A DNA stretch of 64,000 nt from Montifringilla adamsi (lineage: Eukaryota > Chordata > Aves > Passeriformes > Passeridae): assembly GCA_017590115.1 (NCBI GenBank), contig JAGGNK010007004.1, positions 9,484,418 to 9,548,417 of the forward strand, in the 5' to 3' direction. Shown in pieces: positions 1 through 13,900 of this stretch (within the stretch, counting starts at the first letter, position 1; each line of letters starts with the position of its first letter). The position numbers were made by a program, and so were the translations under genes. The notes below the pieces were generated by a model that saw only the letters and a program-made list of their open reading frames with translations, did no database searches and was not told where the DNA came from.

Positions 1-483
1 CCTGCAGGGCTGGCAGGTGAAGGAGAACAGTTTGGAAGTGTCTGCTAATAAACTGCTGAGATGGAACCTCCCCAGTTGTCTCCACCTGTTCAGAACTACA
101 ACTTCTGAGCTTACTCTGCTGATCAGTGCACTTTCCTGTGGCTGAGCAATTATGCACTGGTTCTCAGGTGTGTGCTGGTGTTGCTGAACCCAAGCCTGTG
201 TTTAAAGGATTTTCAGCTCAGCAGGACAGCCTTTACTCTCTGTAGCACTCACCTGCTATTACTATGGAAATTAATACTTGCTCTAAATGTGAAGAAATAA
301 TCTGAATTGAAGAAGCACTTAACACCTTGTGCTCTTCAGCTCTTGCAATCAATTTCTCTCATTTTGCAGCTGGTCTCTCCTCATGCCCCTTATCCCAATT
401 CTCCCAGTTCTGCCTGCTGGGCGCTACACAGCCGTACTGGGGAAGGGGAGGGCACAGGATGGCCATGCGGGTGGGAATCCTAC
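1..483 (-). other. STAB2 intron 53, partial
   Basis: Intronic sequence running off the left edge. No EGF-type exon could be read on either strand here, so the next STAB2 exon lies further left. Confidence 0.65.
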
Positions 484-607
484 CTTGGCAGTCTGGCCCG
501 AAGTAGCCCTTGCAGCACTTGGCTATTTGGATGACCATGGAGCAGTTCCTGCGGCACCCATCCCTCCGCAGCCCGTAGGACTCGTAGGTGCACCAGTGGG
601 TTCCTCC
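484..607 (-). CDS. STAB2: STAB2 exon 53: Cys-rich linker and [10 protein letters not shown]
   Basis: Encodes residues 1861-1902. [18 protein letters not shown] then [14 protein letters not shown], the lead-in to the fourth EGF block. The acceptor is cacgtag and the donor gtagga, weak after +3; ends in phase 1. The next exon is not in the window. Confidence 0.92.
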
Positions 608-3600
608 CTACGTGTGGCGGCACAGAGAGGAGGGGGACAACACAGGAGAATGAGTGCTGCATGGAGTTTGTTTTTTTCCTCTTTAAATCGTAATTTCTGA
701 TGTACATTGAATCAAAATGTGACGCGTGAAGAGGGCAGGCGGGAGGCCTCCACCCTCTGTGATTGCTGACATGCTGAGCAGCACTCCTGGGAGTGCAGGG
801 GCTGCTCTGGAGTCAGCTGAAGCACTTTTACCTGGGTGCTCTGTGAGACCAGTGAGCATCCCCCACCACCACCAGCACCCTCGTGTTTGCCCAGGGACAG
901 CTTTGTCACTTAATAGTGTGATAGCACTGTCAAAGTTTCTCTTTTAATTTATTCTAGTAAAATTTTTCTGGTTTACTGTTGTGAAATATAGCGAAGAGCA
1001 TGTTAGTCTGCTTACATGTGAGATTTGAACATTTTACCTTTGGTTTTGTCCCTGGAGGGCATTTATAGTTACTGAAACAGCTAGCACAATGCCCCTGGAA
1101 AAGGGAAAAAAAAAGTATATTAAAATAATGGCAACAAAAGACCATTTGACTTGGACAAAAAGTTTCTTTTCTGAGAGCAGAAAAGATAAATCTTATTGCA
1201 CTTAAAAAATTAGTAGAAAACCATGGAGGAGCAAGAGGGGAGAGTGACAACACAGTAGTTGCAAATAATTTAGTGCAAGAAAATAGTTTTGGTACTGGAA
1301 TATAAGTTTTGGAAGAGGAAACTGGTCTGGGTTTAAAGGAGGAGGAAAAGATAACAGATGTTGTTCAAACAAGTATTGATGTCATCTGTATTAGACCTGG
1401 ATGTCTAATTTAGAGTACAGAAAAATGTCTGCTTCTCATGAAATTTGAGGAAATGGTATCTGTTTAATTTCATTTAATGACATCATAAAGAAAAGGCAAC
1501 TTGAGAAGATGGGATATACACAATTGTTGGTTTTATAACTGAAATACATGTTCCAAGAAGCTTTTTTTAAAGACTGACTACCTGAAAGTTCTTTTACTTC
1601 TAGGATTCTTTTTCATACTTTCAAGTTAAACTGAAGTAAACTTGGTCTTGAAACTGTTTGATGATGACTTTTAAAATTTCCCATTTGTGGGACCCATCAA
1701 AATTCATGGAGGAAACTTCCTCCATGCTAACAGAGCCTGTTCAGGCGTGTTGAAAACAAGAAATGTCAAGGACTGAGACAGAGTAGGCAGTTCTCTGACT
1801 TGTGTCCTTCATACCCCGTGCTGCTGGAGTAGCAACGCTGTCCTTTTTCCATAGGGAACTTTGTAAACATGATCTCTACAGACAAATCTGTAGTATGAAC
1901 TTCCACTAATTTAAAAGCACGACAGAAAGATTTGTCCTTGCTCAAGTGTTTGCTTGCAAGTTTTTTATGGTCTTCAGTGGAACCACTTGTCCTGTGTGCC
2001 GCTTTGAGCGGATACAGGACTTGTGTTGTGCACCCATGAGGCATTGTGTTGCACTTCTGAATCTCTCTCTAACCAGCGCAGCAGATGCAGCCAGCCTGCA
2101 GCAGAGGGGCTTTACTGGCAGGAGCGCCAGAGATGCAGGAGTGTTACCCCAGGGAAGGTGGGCATTGGTGCCTGGGCTGTGTCTCTGTCAGGGTGGGGGA
2201 CCCCAAGGGGCACTGACCATGAGCTCCATGGTGAGGAAGCTGTCACAGCATCCCCCCAGACTGGGCTCTGTCAGCAGGGACCCCAAGGGGCACTGACCAT
2301 GAGCTCCACGGTGAGGAAGCTGTCGCAGCGGCCCCCAAGGCTGGGCTCTGTCAGCAGGCAGTTGATCCCGTAGGCGATGCCCCCGTCGAACTCCAGCTGC
2401 CGCTGCACCACCTTGCACTGTCCGTCGTTCAGGAACAGGGCACCCTGGGAGATGGGATGGGGAGAGGGAACATGGCAGGTCATGAGCTGCTCCTCCTTGG
2501 GTTCCTGTTCTCTGTAGGAATGCTCTTGGGGCAAGGTGGAATGGCAAACTATCCTGTAAGTAAAATTGATGTCAAACCCAGTTCTGGGGCCTCTCTTCCT
2601 AAGATGTGTGTGTGGAGTACTTTGTCCAGCTCTGGAGTTCCCAACACAGGAAGGATGGGGACCTGTTGGAGCAAGTCCAGAGGAGGGTCATGAAAATACT
2701 CAGAGGGCTGGAGCACCTCTCCTATGAAGATGGGCTGAGAGAGCTGGGTCTGTTCAGCTGGGAGAAGAGAAGGCTTCAGGGAGACCCTTCCAGTCCCTAA
2801 GTGGGGATATGTGAGAATTGGAGAAGGATTTTTAGCAAGGACATGTAATGATAAGATGAGGGATAATGGCTTTAAACTGAAAGAAGGGGGGTTTAGGCTA
2901 GATTTTGGGAAGAAATTCTTTACTGTGAGGTTGGTGAGATGCTGGAAGAAGTTGCCCAGAGAGCTGTGGATGCCCCATCCCTGGAAGTGTTCATGGCCAG
3001 ATGGAATGGGACTTTGAGCAACCTGGTCTAGTGTAAGGTGTCACTGTTTATAACGGGAGTTGGAACAAGATGATCTTCAAGGTTCTTTCCAACCCAAACC
3101 ATTCTATGATTCTATGATATCTTTCTTTTCTGAAGAGGACACAGTATGCCAGTTCTATGTTCACAGGTTTATCTTATGTGTATTTAGGTTTAGATGCTTG
3201 CCATGTATGACCTGATATATTTGCAAAGAAAAATGTGACATTGTACTGGTTTATCAGGCTATGTGTGTGCCTGCAACCTTAGCTTGGAAGTGCTTACACA
3301 CCAGAGTTTGCATGCAAGTAAAAAAATTCATGGGGTTCAAAACCAGGCTGATCTTAGTGGTTTTGCATTTGTACTGTAGAAGTTAAAGTGTGCTGGTATT
3401 TCAGTTTCAAGGTGACTGAGAGCTGTTTTGAACAAATAGCATCTTACAACAGAGCAAATGGCAGCTCCAAAAAGTCCTTCAAACCATACAGTTTGCTGAA
3501 TCTGCTGGTGTGGCTCTTGGCATGTAGGGGTGATGACCAAGGAGGTTTTGGTGCTACTGACCCTCCCTGGGGGCTGTGCCAAGGCAGAGTTTGGTCTGCA

Positions 3601-6600
3601 GGAGCAGATCCTGCAACAGGAGTGAGGAATAAACGTGCCAGCAGAGCCAACACTTACGATCTCCCTGTTATCCCCACAGCTCACGCTGAGGTTGGAGCCC
3701 TGCAGGGTCTTCAGTGAGGCGGAGCTGGGGAGCTGGTAGGCCAACACCTGGGGAAGAAAAGGGGAGCTGCACGTGTCTGGGCTTGAGTGTTTTGCCTGTG
3801 GCAACGCTCCCAAAAGGCAAGGGCTTACCGCAGCATCACGGACAATGTGGAATTTGAGGTACTGCACCAGTTTGTTGGTGTTGGACTTCTTGAAGAGGAA
3901 GTCCTGCTGCTCCTGTGGCAACCCACGGATGGCTGTGTCAGTGGGCCAGAAGAGCGTGACGGGTTTGTGAATGGGATCGTTGATCAGCCCCAGCAGGTTG
4001 TTCTTCTGCAACACAGCAACAATTGGGGCAGAAGATTAATGCCCTGTCCAAAGTGCCACGGACCCTGTGGGGTGAATGTCAGGTGTAACTGGGGTGTGGT
4101 GCTCTGTGGGCTGCCTGCTCACCAGCCTGCAAATACCTTGACTTTCAAAAGCAGATGTGTGAGTTGAACTTGATATGCAGTAGGACAGAGTTGGGTGGGG
4201 AAGGGAAAGGTGGCTGTGGGTCTGCTTAACATCCCCAGCCTCTGAGGGAGTGTGACTGGTGGTGAGCAGGGTTGTTGTGCACTGTATGGTGAGCCCTTTG
4301 GTTCTCCTGAACAAAATCCTGCCAGTGATGACACTTTGTCTGTGTGTGTTTTTGTCTTAAAAAAAAACAAAACAACTTACAACCTTTTCCCAATGGCTCC
4401 TGTCTCTGGTGTCCTTACCTCTAGCAAAGTGCTGAACAGAATGTACCCATGCTTGGCTGCAACCATTTTAAGACTTTCCTACAAAGAAAGAAAAGCGAGT
4501 AATTTACCTAAGAGATATATTATTTGGGTATTAAAAAAGCAGATAAGAGCTTGCTTTTCCCTGTAAGTCACTTTTTGTTATAAAATCAAAGCTGCTGTAA
4601 AAACCCTCTACATAAATCCTCTTATCCTTGTCCTTACTTTATCTGTAATTCCAGTGAATTTGAAATATAATATTTATTTGTTCATATAAGGTCTTTTTAG
4701 AGTCACTTTTTTGTTGACTTATATGATTTATATATCTGACAGTAACTGTGGAAAAGCCCCTGAGTTGGCAATGGTGATAAGCTGCACATACCTTCTTGAG
4801 GGGGAAATCCTGCATCTGTGAAGGGACCAGGATTTGGTTTATGACATGGATCACACCATTTGTGCCAACAGCATCGCTGAGTACAATTTCAGCTTTGTTG
4901 TTCAAAACCAGTGAGTCCTGGAAAGGCAACAAAAACGTTTTTTCTGTGAAACCTTGTGGGAAAGTGAGGCTGATGCTGAATTGCTTTGATATCATAAGCC
5001 CAGATCATCTTTTCTTTGCAGCAAACAGTACTTTCAGCTTTAATAAATTGCCCTTTGCTTTTTCAAACTCTCCTCGTGCTCATAAAGACAGAGTCTGAGG
5101 ATAAAATAGCTTATGTCAAAGCAAGGGTTGTTGAACTCGACTCTTGAAATACCAAATAAGTGCTGGACTCTTCAGCTGAAAGTAATTTATTTATTTTTGT
5201 GCAGCAGAAGAGGAAAGGGAACCACTGATATTTTTAAAAAGGTGAATGAGAGTGGGCAGTCTTGCTGTTCTGTTCCCTGTCCCCCCATGTTTGGTTACCT
5301 GGGAGTAGCTGATGTGTATGGGGTCGCCGTGGAGAGAGGTGATGTTGGTGATGGCTGTCAGGTCCTTGTACAGCAGGTTGGCACAACCCACCATGTGGTA
5401 CCGGAGCACTTGAGCCATCACTCCTTTGGCAATCCAGTCCTTGACCTGCAGTGGGGAATGGAGGGGTTGAGAGGCAGCTGGGCAAGGCATCTGAAGAAAA
5501 TAAAGCTCATTTGTACTGAGCCCTTTGACTTACTCGTGGGTCACTGCTCAGTATGTCTGTGCGAGGGACAAACAGGGTGAAAGGGCCGGGGCCTGAGAGA
5601 TCTCTGATGGACAAGGCCTGCCAAATTAAAGAGGAAAAAGCAGCAATGAGTTAATGCATGTGATGCCACACGGTGACAGGGACTGCCCTGTGGATGGCAA
5701 GGTGGTGCCTGCAGCTCCATTGCTGCCATGTGTTGAGTTCCCTTCCCTGCAACACAAGGGTGAGAGAAATTCCTCATGTGGGCTTTGACTCCTGGCCTCA
5801 TCTGTCACCTTTGCTCACAGGTATTAAGTAGAAGATTTTGTCTTATAGCCATGTCTTTATCTCCTCTGCAAAAACGAACAGGAAATGAGGGAGTTAAATT
5901 AATTACTCTTAGGAGTACAAATGGACCTGGGCTGTTGCAGGCACTTTGCAATCACCACTGATAAACTGTCCTGGGGTGACTTTATGGTGCTTGTATCCCT
6001 AATTGAGAGAGATTGAGAGCTCTCTTAAAGCAAGAGGTACCTGTCTACCATGGTAGCAAAATTGAAATTGGATTATAGGTCTTTAGGTTAGCAGACCAGT
6101 ATACAGGTCTGTGCTGCCCTGAGGCTTCTGGTAAACAGAGAATTGTGTTGCCAGTCTCCAAAAATCAGTGAGAGCTGGCTGCACACTGGCTGTCATGCAA
6201 GACACAAAGCACCCTGTGATGTTTCATGGAGGCAAAAAATGTTGCCATTTGGAGATTTTGGAGATGCAGAAGGGCTAGTAAATGAGTGTTATAATCTTGC
6301 TTCAGAATTCACAAGAGACATGCTGGCAGATCTCAGCCTGTGAACAGGTGAAAGCTTCAGTTTTATGCCCAGTCTGGATGTAGCCACAGCTCTCTCCATA
6401 GAGAGCAGCAGGCACTACTTTCCCAGGCCTTTTCCTGGGGAAGGCTGTGAGAAGATCAGAGAAAAGAATGAGAAACAATTCTTCTCTCCACTTGCTGCAC
6501 CTGTTGTTGTGCACATGTGGAACGTATTACGGAGATTTGTTTACCAAAGGGTGATTTCTTAATCAGAAATCAATGTGATGATGGTGTTTAGATTGATTGA

Positions 6601-7899
6601 CCAATTGGAGCAGTCTGTATTGGACTGACACACCAACAGATTCAGCAAACTGTATGGTTTGCAGGACTTTTTGGAGCTGTCATTTGCTCTGTTGTAAGAT
6701 GTTATTTGTTCAAAACAGCTCTCAGCTCATTGAACTGTCCCAGCTCATTGGAAGGGTGATGAGCTTAATAAGTAGAGTGTAGTATAAGATAGAATAGTAA
6801 AGCAATGGATCAGCCTTCTGCAATCCTGGAGTCAATGCTAATTATTACCCAGCTGGGGGCCCGTGACAACATCTGGAGGCCTTACTTTTCTTTGGGACTT
6901 TGGTCTTGATCATTAATACTCCAGGTCATTAATACTGTTTTAGTGACAGTTACAGCTTACATTATAGCTTACATTAGAGCATCTCAAGTACTAGTGACTG
7001 ACAATCCAAATCCAGTCCCAATTACATTGCAGGAAGTTGGTGAATACCAGATTCTTGTCTGTTCTGCAGTCTTGGAGAAAAAAAAGGGATGAGAACTCCC
7101 CACGAAAACCTGGCAAACCCCAAACACTCAAACTTTTCTTACCTCTAAGTGAAAATAAAACCTAGATGTTTTGGAGCTCCTGAGAAGTTCCTGCAATTAA
7201 GAAAAAGACTCTTTAACAATGCTGCAAATGTGAGGCAACATCTGCAGAGTGCAAACAAATGCAGCACTCAGACGAGAAAAGGAACTTCAGGTTTGGAGTA
7301 AGTGCTGCATGTCTGTATTGCTTCTGTTCTGTTCTTACCTTACTCTGCCAAACAGCAGGCTTCTTTGAAACCTAAAACTCCCTAATACTGCAGTCATAAT
7401 GATTGTCCATTAGGGTTTTTGTTTGTTTTGGCAGTTAAGGTTATCTTGCAGCATCCTGTTCCTGGTTTCTTGGATTGGGATAACTTCAAATTCTGGGCTA
7501 CAACTTTGTCCAAGAAACAAGTGATGTGTTTCAACCATTGTATTAACTACGGGAAGAAAACTAGGGGACAGCCAACATGTGAAGCACTTTACCTGGAAGA
7601 TGTTGCCTCGGCACTGAAATCCATCCCCAATGTAGTTAGGTTTGCAGGTGCAGGTCCTGTCTGTCAGCTCAGTGTCATTACAGATGGCAAATTCACTGCA
7701 GCCTCCATTATTCTTGTAATGGGAAAGTATAAAATATGTAATTCCTTCATTGCCAGGTGTAGAAAACAATTCCAATTCACCCCCACCCCCCATTTATATA
7801 ATTTGGAAAGGTTTAATTGCAAGCTCTTTTTGAAACCACATCTTGCTGGAACATCTGATGGCATAGATTTTCTCCCAAACACTAAAAAGCATTTAGGAT

Positions 7900-7940
<41 letters not shown>

Positions 7941-10900
7941 TATGCAGAGGACTTAGTTTTGATTCCCTCTTTAATGTATTTAGTTCATAATACTGTGAGG
8001 AAGCAAAATATTGCATGCAAGTCTCACTCTGCACCTCAGGGATGAGTCTTAGCTTCTCTGCCAATGCAGCACTGACTTACCCTAAGGGGAATTATTTACA
8101 CACTGTAAATCACTGGGATGGTGCCAGGGCCTGAATTTATTGAGGAACATGGCACAGGACTGTCTGATGGCCCAGGTCAGCTGTAACAGGGACTTGCCTT
8201 GTCCTTGTCTCTAGAACATCTCCTGTCTGCACCTGAGTCCAGCGTCGGGCTTGGAGCAGAGGATGCATCTCACCCAGCTGCCTGCCTCCAGACAGCTCCC
8301 TGCACTAAACCAAGGTATTCCTCACTCAGGAGCAGCATGTTGGGGCTCAGAGCCCTGCTCAGTCACAAGTAGGTGCTCTCCTGTTACCACCTTGGCTTGC
8401 AAATAAGTTTTTATCCTGGGCTTGAGATCAAATTGGGGGAAATTGAAAAGCTTTCTTGTTTTTTCTTCGTGTACTGGTTTCATGGTGTCCTTTCCGTTGC
8501 TGATCATTTCAGGGATCCTTTCTCATGGGCCATGAGAGGGAGCAGAAACTCCTTTGGGAACTGCCAGTGGGCCCTGACTTGACAGGTCAGAGAGACACCT
8601 GGCTGTAAGGAGTGGGTTTGGGTGGATTTGATGTGGATTTGGCTTGGCTTAGGTAGACTTGGCAGCCTTGGCTACCTGTGAAGCTTTGCTGCACAGAGGT
8701 TTGGTCACCATGGAGCCAGGTTGGCCTCTGGTATGACTGATGCTCCTCAAGATGATCTTTATTTTTAACACATAGTTAGCCTGGCATAATTAGTCAAGTG
8801 GAAGCAAAGCTGCTGGAACACAGCACAGGAAAAAGCAAGAGAATTCAAAATCATAGGGAGCAATGGCTCAAAGCTTTAAACTCCCCTTCCTCCAGGTTGT
8901 GTTTTTACCCTTGCTCTTTCATCTCTGCAACCTTTCAAGGTCAGAGAAAGCCAGTTGAGAGGCCAGGCTGGGAGGGTGAGAATTGCTGTTGCTGTGCTCA
9001 GAGCACAGAGGATTAATGTACACAGAAGAGTGGATATGTCCCTGCTGCAGCTTGCCAAGAGGCAGAGCAGTGCAGCTGGTGCAGAGAACCACACTGATTG
9101 CCAATATGTAGCTTGTGCTAAACAAATGTGGCTAATTTTTAGCCTGCAGTGACAAGTGAGGCACAGAATGGGTAGTGTCATGGCATGTCCAGGGTTGGGT
9201 GTTGTGGAAGGAAATGGTTTGGTTGGCTTTTTGTAGGAAATCTGTATGACAAATAATTTGCTGACTTAGGTTTTGGCACTACAGACCAGGGTCTGTTTCT
9301 CTGCATTGGATTTTAACTGAGTTATTTAAGACTCAATGCTGAGTCCAGGCCCTCACTTATGCTCTATCCAGGCTGTGGTTGAGGAAAAGCCCTTCCTGCA
9401 TCTTTAGCTTCTCCCATAGTGACAGCACTAAAGCATGTACTGAACCAGAACACTTAAAGATTAGCCAAGTTAATGTAAATAGATTCTTAGCACACCTAAC
9501 TTAATTTAGAATGCATACAACCCCAAAAGTGTAATGATTATAATGAGACCTGAAATTGTACTCTTAAATGGATACTCACTTGTGAACACATACTGATATA
9601 TGTGCAGGTTTTGCCATCTCCAGAATATCCCTTCAGGCAATTACATACTGCCTACAAAGCAAAATCAGAAAACAATCACACATTGAAAAATGCTTGAATT
9701 TTTTTTTTTCAGCACACAAATATACAGTTTACTTTTTCCCAGATAATTTCATTGTGATATGGTGTGGAATTTATTAAGCCAAAAGTACATTGTGTCTCCC
9801 AGAGCAGTTTCTTCTCCAGTATGAGTAACCATAGACTGATTGGGAAGTAATAATTTTCATTAGGCTCTGTCTACCTTTTTCCTGCCTATCCATCTCTGTT
9901 CTCCTCTCTGCTGTCCTGTTCATTTGAAATGGCCCTTCTGACATCTGCACATTATTGTCTTGCTAACAGGCTAAACCTTAAATTTGTTTCCCTCATGTTT
10001 TTTTGCATAGGTTGGTATTCCCCACTCATCCCTTTCCTTCCCCTGTTTTTCTTTTAAGTGATGAAAAGTAGCTTCAAAACACACCTGGAATTGTGTGTTA
10101 CTGGCAACTTCCCATGCAGTGGAAATATAGCTGACACTTTGTTCTGGTTACTATATTTTACATTTGCAGTCATCACAAAGATGAAAAATAGTTGTAAAGA
10201 AATGAATTATATTCTCCAATTCACTGATAATTGTTCTCAAATTAGAATTTATATTTAATATGTAGGAATTTGAAAATTCAGTGAGATTTCTGCAGCAGAA
10301 ATAAATCTGGGAAGTAGTCTAATTGTAGTGTTTATGTACCTCCTGGACAAGTGAGAGCCCTAGAGAAAGTAGATGCATTTCTGTCCTATAAATTTTCCTT
10401 TGCAGTGCTGGGGTTTTGTAGTGGAGGTTGTTATTACAATGTTAATTATATTCTTACAGGTAAGCAAGAATAAATAAACAGGTTGTAGCTACTTCTAGAG
10501 ATCAGCAAAAGAGTGAGTGGACTGCAGAATGTTGTAACCCCCATGCAAGAGCTATGGTTTAGGCCATTTTGTTTCCTTGTGGATACATTTGGACAGTGTG
10601 GGGAGAAGGACTAGTTTAAAATGGAATTTTTTCCATGGACAGTTTCTACAACAATAAAAGAAACATCATCTAGCAATACTTTCAAACTTACAGCTTTTCA
10701 CGTCAAAACCTCCCAAAGTAGAAAAACAACTACTTGAAATAGCAAAACACTGTTTTCCTCTGTATTTTTGGATTTCTTTCACTGAAATAGATTTTTTTTC
10801 ATGTTTATCTGCACTCCCCCTCAAATGCCTTTGTGAGGGAAACATATACTTTTCAGAATTGTCATGAAATTCAGTTTTCTACTTAAAACCGAAGTTGACA

Positions 10901-13900
10901 TGGGGAAATCTTTTTTTGCCCAACAATAAACACTTGACTAGGCCTATTTTTCTTCACCAACAAAGTACTCACTTGATTGGGTCCAGTCTGTGTGCATTCT
11001 GCATTTCTATCACATCCACCATTGTTCACCAGACAAGGGTTGATTTCTTTATAAAACAGAAACAGTGTAATAAAGAGAGAGTAGTTCTGAAAACCCAAGG
11101 AGAATAAATTTTAAGTAAAGCATCCTAGGAATGCAGATTTATGACAAAATTCGTTCCCTCAGTTACTCAGTACCTCAGTCTAGATCTTCAGTTGTCTTGG
11201 TGGAGGCTAAAGCAGCATTTCTGAACCAAACCTGAGGAAGTGTGGTGCAGTATCTAAAAGTCTGTGATGGTCAGAGGAGTGTGTGTGTATCAAGCTGCTG
11301 GAGATAGGCTTATCCTTGCTAGGGGTAGGTGTTGTTTGACAAGATTTGGTGTCACACCAGACTGCTGCATGTGCACAGTTTGCCAAGTAGCACCAGCCAC
11401 GTGGCAGGAAAAGATGCCTTTGGCATCAGGGGGTATAGAATCAGCAAGCTGCACTTCTGGGTCAGAGTGGGAGGAGGAACATCCCCCTGGAGGAAACCTC
11501 TCCTGTGGTTTTCCTGTGAGTGACAGAGGGGCAGGCCATGTGCTTACCGAGGCAGACGATCCCGTCCCCGGTGTAGCCGGCGCTGCAGACACAGGCTCTG
11601 TTTCCTGGTGTTGTTCTCCTGCACTCTGCCTTGGATGAACAGCCCCCATTGCTGCTCCCACAAGCATCAATAGCTGAAAAGGGACAGCAGCAGAGATGAA
11701 ACCAATGTGTTGGACTGGCTTCTTGCTTCTCAGGATTATCCATCTCCATTTTTAAAGGGATTTACTAACATTTTTGGAATGAGTCTTTCTGAATCAGGAG
11801 GCCACAGATTTCATTAGTGCTAGTTATTTAATACCTATTATTGTTTCCAGAGGGAAAGCTGAAATGGTGTTTCTAGTCTGGAATGTTAGAGTACATCTAG
11901 GACTGACTTTCAGTAACATTCCTTCTCCCAATTCTGCCCATTTCAACAAAACACACACAAAAGAAAAAAAAAGAAAAGGAAAAAAAAAAAAAAAAAAGGA
12001 ATGTTTGTGTTCATCTCTGGTTTAAATAGCCATTTAAGTGTTCCCTGAGCTTGACATTTGCTGCACACAGATCACATAACTTCTCTTGCAGGAGGTCTAG
12101 AGTACAATACCACCTAGCCCTCCTGTGACAGCAAGTCTGGGTTCTTATTCAGATGGATACTCATACTGTTTCTCCAACTCTGGATGAGCTGGATGCTCAC
12201 AGTTTGAGAGCAGAAAGGGAGCCTTGTCTGATCTTCAGTGTGATTCAAATCAGCCTGAAAATTGCCTTAAGTTTTGCTTCAAATGACCCTAAATTGCTCT
12301 TTCATCTATTTCAGACCAGGGAGTTGATTTTTTTCTGCAACTAGTTTTGCCCAGGAATCCTGTATATGGAAACAAGGAGAGTGCAGAGTCACTATGGGTG
12401 ACCTGTGTCACCCAGCTTTTCCTGCACATGGGGAATTGCCCCCCAACAGAAACATTAAACAACATTAAAATGGATTTGTCTGTTTTGTGCCAGAAGAGAA
12501 AATGAAAACAGGTCGAATAAGAGTGGCAAAATCTGGGATTAGGACACTGCCAGCCATTGTGAGTAAGTAGAAAAATAGGCTTCTGTCTGAAAAACATTAG
12601 TATTTTAATCAGTTAACTATTAAGAAAAAATATAACTAATTATGATTATTGTAATACATACAGCTGGAAGCAGTCTGTTTTGGATAACCCAGATTTTTGG
12701 AGGAACACCTAGCATAAGGTGCTATTATCCCTTTCTGAGGGTCTCTTAAATCTCTCTATTCTAAAGAAATGGATTTTGCCACACCAGAAATCTGAGAAAG
12801 TTCAGAAAGCTGAGGAAATGGTTGAGCTACACAGCTTCCAATAGCTGGAAGTGCTATTGTGCCCTGAATTGGCCTCTCTTTGCTGGGCTTTGCTGGGAAA
12901 GGGAGTAAAAGTCACAAACCAGGTTTCATTACTCTCCAAACAATGGGGCTGGGGTTGTGCACAGCATGTTCCCTTTTCTCTGCTCTCCCTCAGCACAATG
13001 CCTCACAACTTGGAGATTTGGAGCCCTTTGTTTGCTATGAATCTGCACCTGTTGGGCTGCTGTTTGTTTTGAGGGAACTGGCAACAATTTCTGGTTTTTA
13101 ACTGGTGCATAGGGAACTGCTCATCTCTCACCAACTCTACTGTGACCAGAGAGTGCTTCAAGCATTCTTCTTTGGTTTCTTTTTTATGTTTTTTTTTTAT
13201 TTTATTTTTCAAAGGGAAGAAACAAAGTTCACTTGCCTGTGCAGAATGTCCCGTTCCCCTCAAAGCCAGCTGCACACTTGCAATAGGCAGTGCCATTTGA
13301 TAGGAGGAGGCAGCTAAGGAAATAAAAGGAGGGAGGCATCATTTAACAGAGAGGAAAAAAATAATTGGTCAGGTCTTTTGTACAGCCCTTGTTTTTGTGA
13401 GTGTTTCTGAAGGTAATGTTGCATAGAAATAACAAGGCATTTAATCATACAGTAAGAGGTAGCTAAACCCATAAAAATGGACCTAGGTGGACCAAGCTTT
13501 TCAAATGTATTTTAGGTATTAGAATTCCATGCTTTGGTGTTTGAATATCCTATTTTTTTTTTTTTTTTGTGCAGAACTACAGATTTTGTATGTCTGCTCA
13601 CCCAAAAATGCTGTGCACAATTTTTGTCCGTGTGCACCCAGTTTATGGAGGGATGCAGCCAGCACAATTCACCACTGCCCCCTACTCCTGCCATGCCTGC
13701 ACCTGTCCTCAGACCTACACGTGTACGTCAGTGGATGAAAAATACACAAGAGATGAACAATCTGCTTCTGTCAGAAACACAATCATGATTCCAGAATGTG
13801 TGGGGTCCCCATGAGCAAATCTGAGAGTGTAGTTTTGCCAAAAAAAGCCTGGTAAAATATTGTTACTGTGAACTGAAGGCCACAAACACACAGGGAAGAG

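Larger units (their letters stand above)
3416..6725. repeat. 97-bp inverted repeat pair (3416-3512 and 6629-6725)
   Basis: The plus strand at 6629-6725 matches the minus strand at 3416-3512 with four differences in 97 bp. The flanks do not match. Two dispersed copies of one repeat family in opposite orientation is the simplest reading. Open frame is kept in both copies over this stretch. Confidence 0.88.

Noticed and set aside
2606..2800. Plus-strand open frame with sequence like [20 protein letters not shown]
   Set aside because: It is the 3' region of a CR1 retroposon, not a gene.
3337..4014. 225-codon minus-strand open frame
   Set aside because: It is exons 49 and 50 read through the short intron 49, then through intron 50 and the 97-bp repeat. 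Good splice sites and family length support the split.
7419..8045. 208-codon plus-strand open frame
   Set aside because: It runs antisense to exon 43 and through the A(32) tract, giving a lysine run. No domain is visible.
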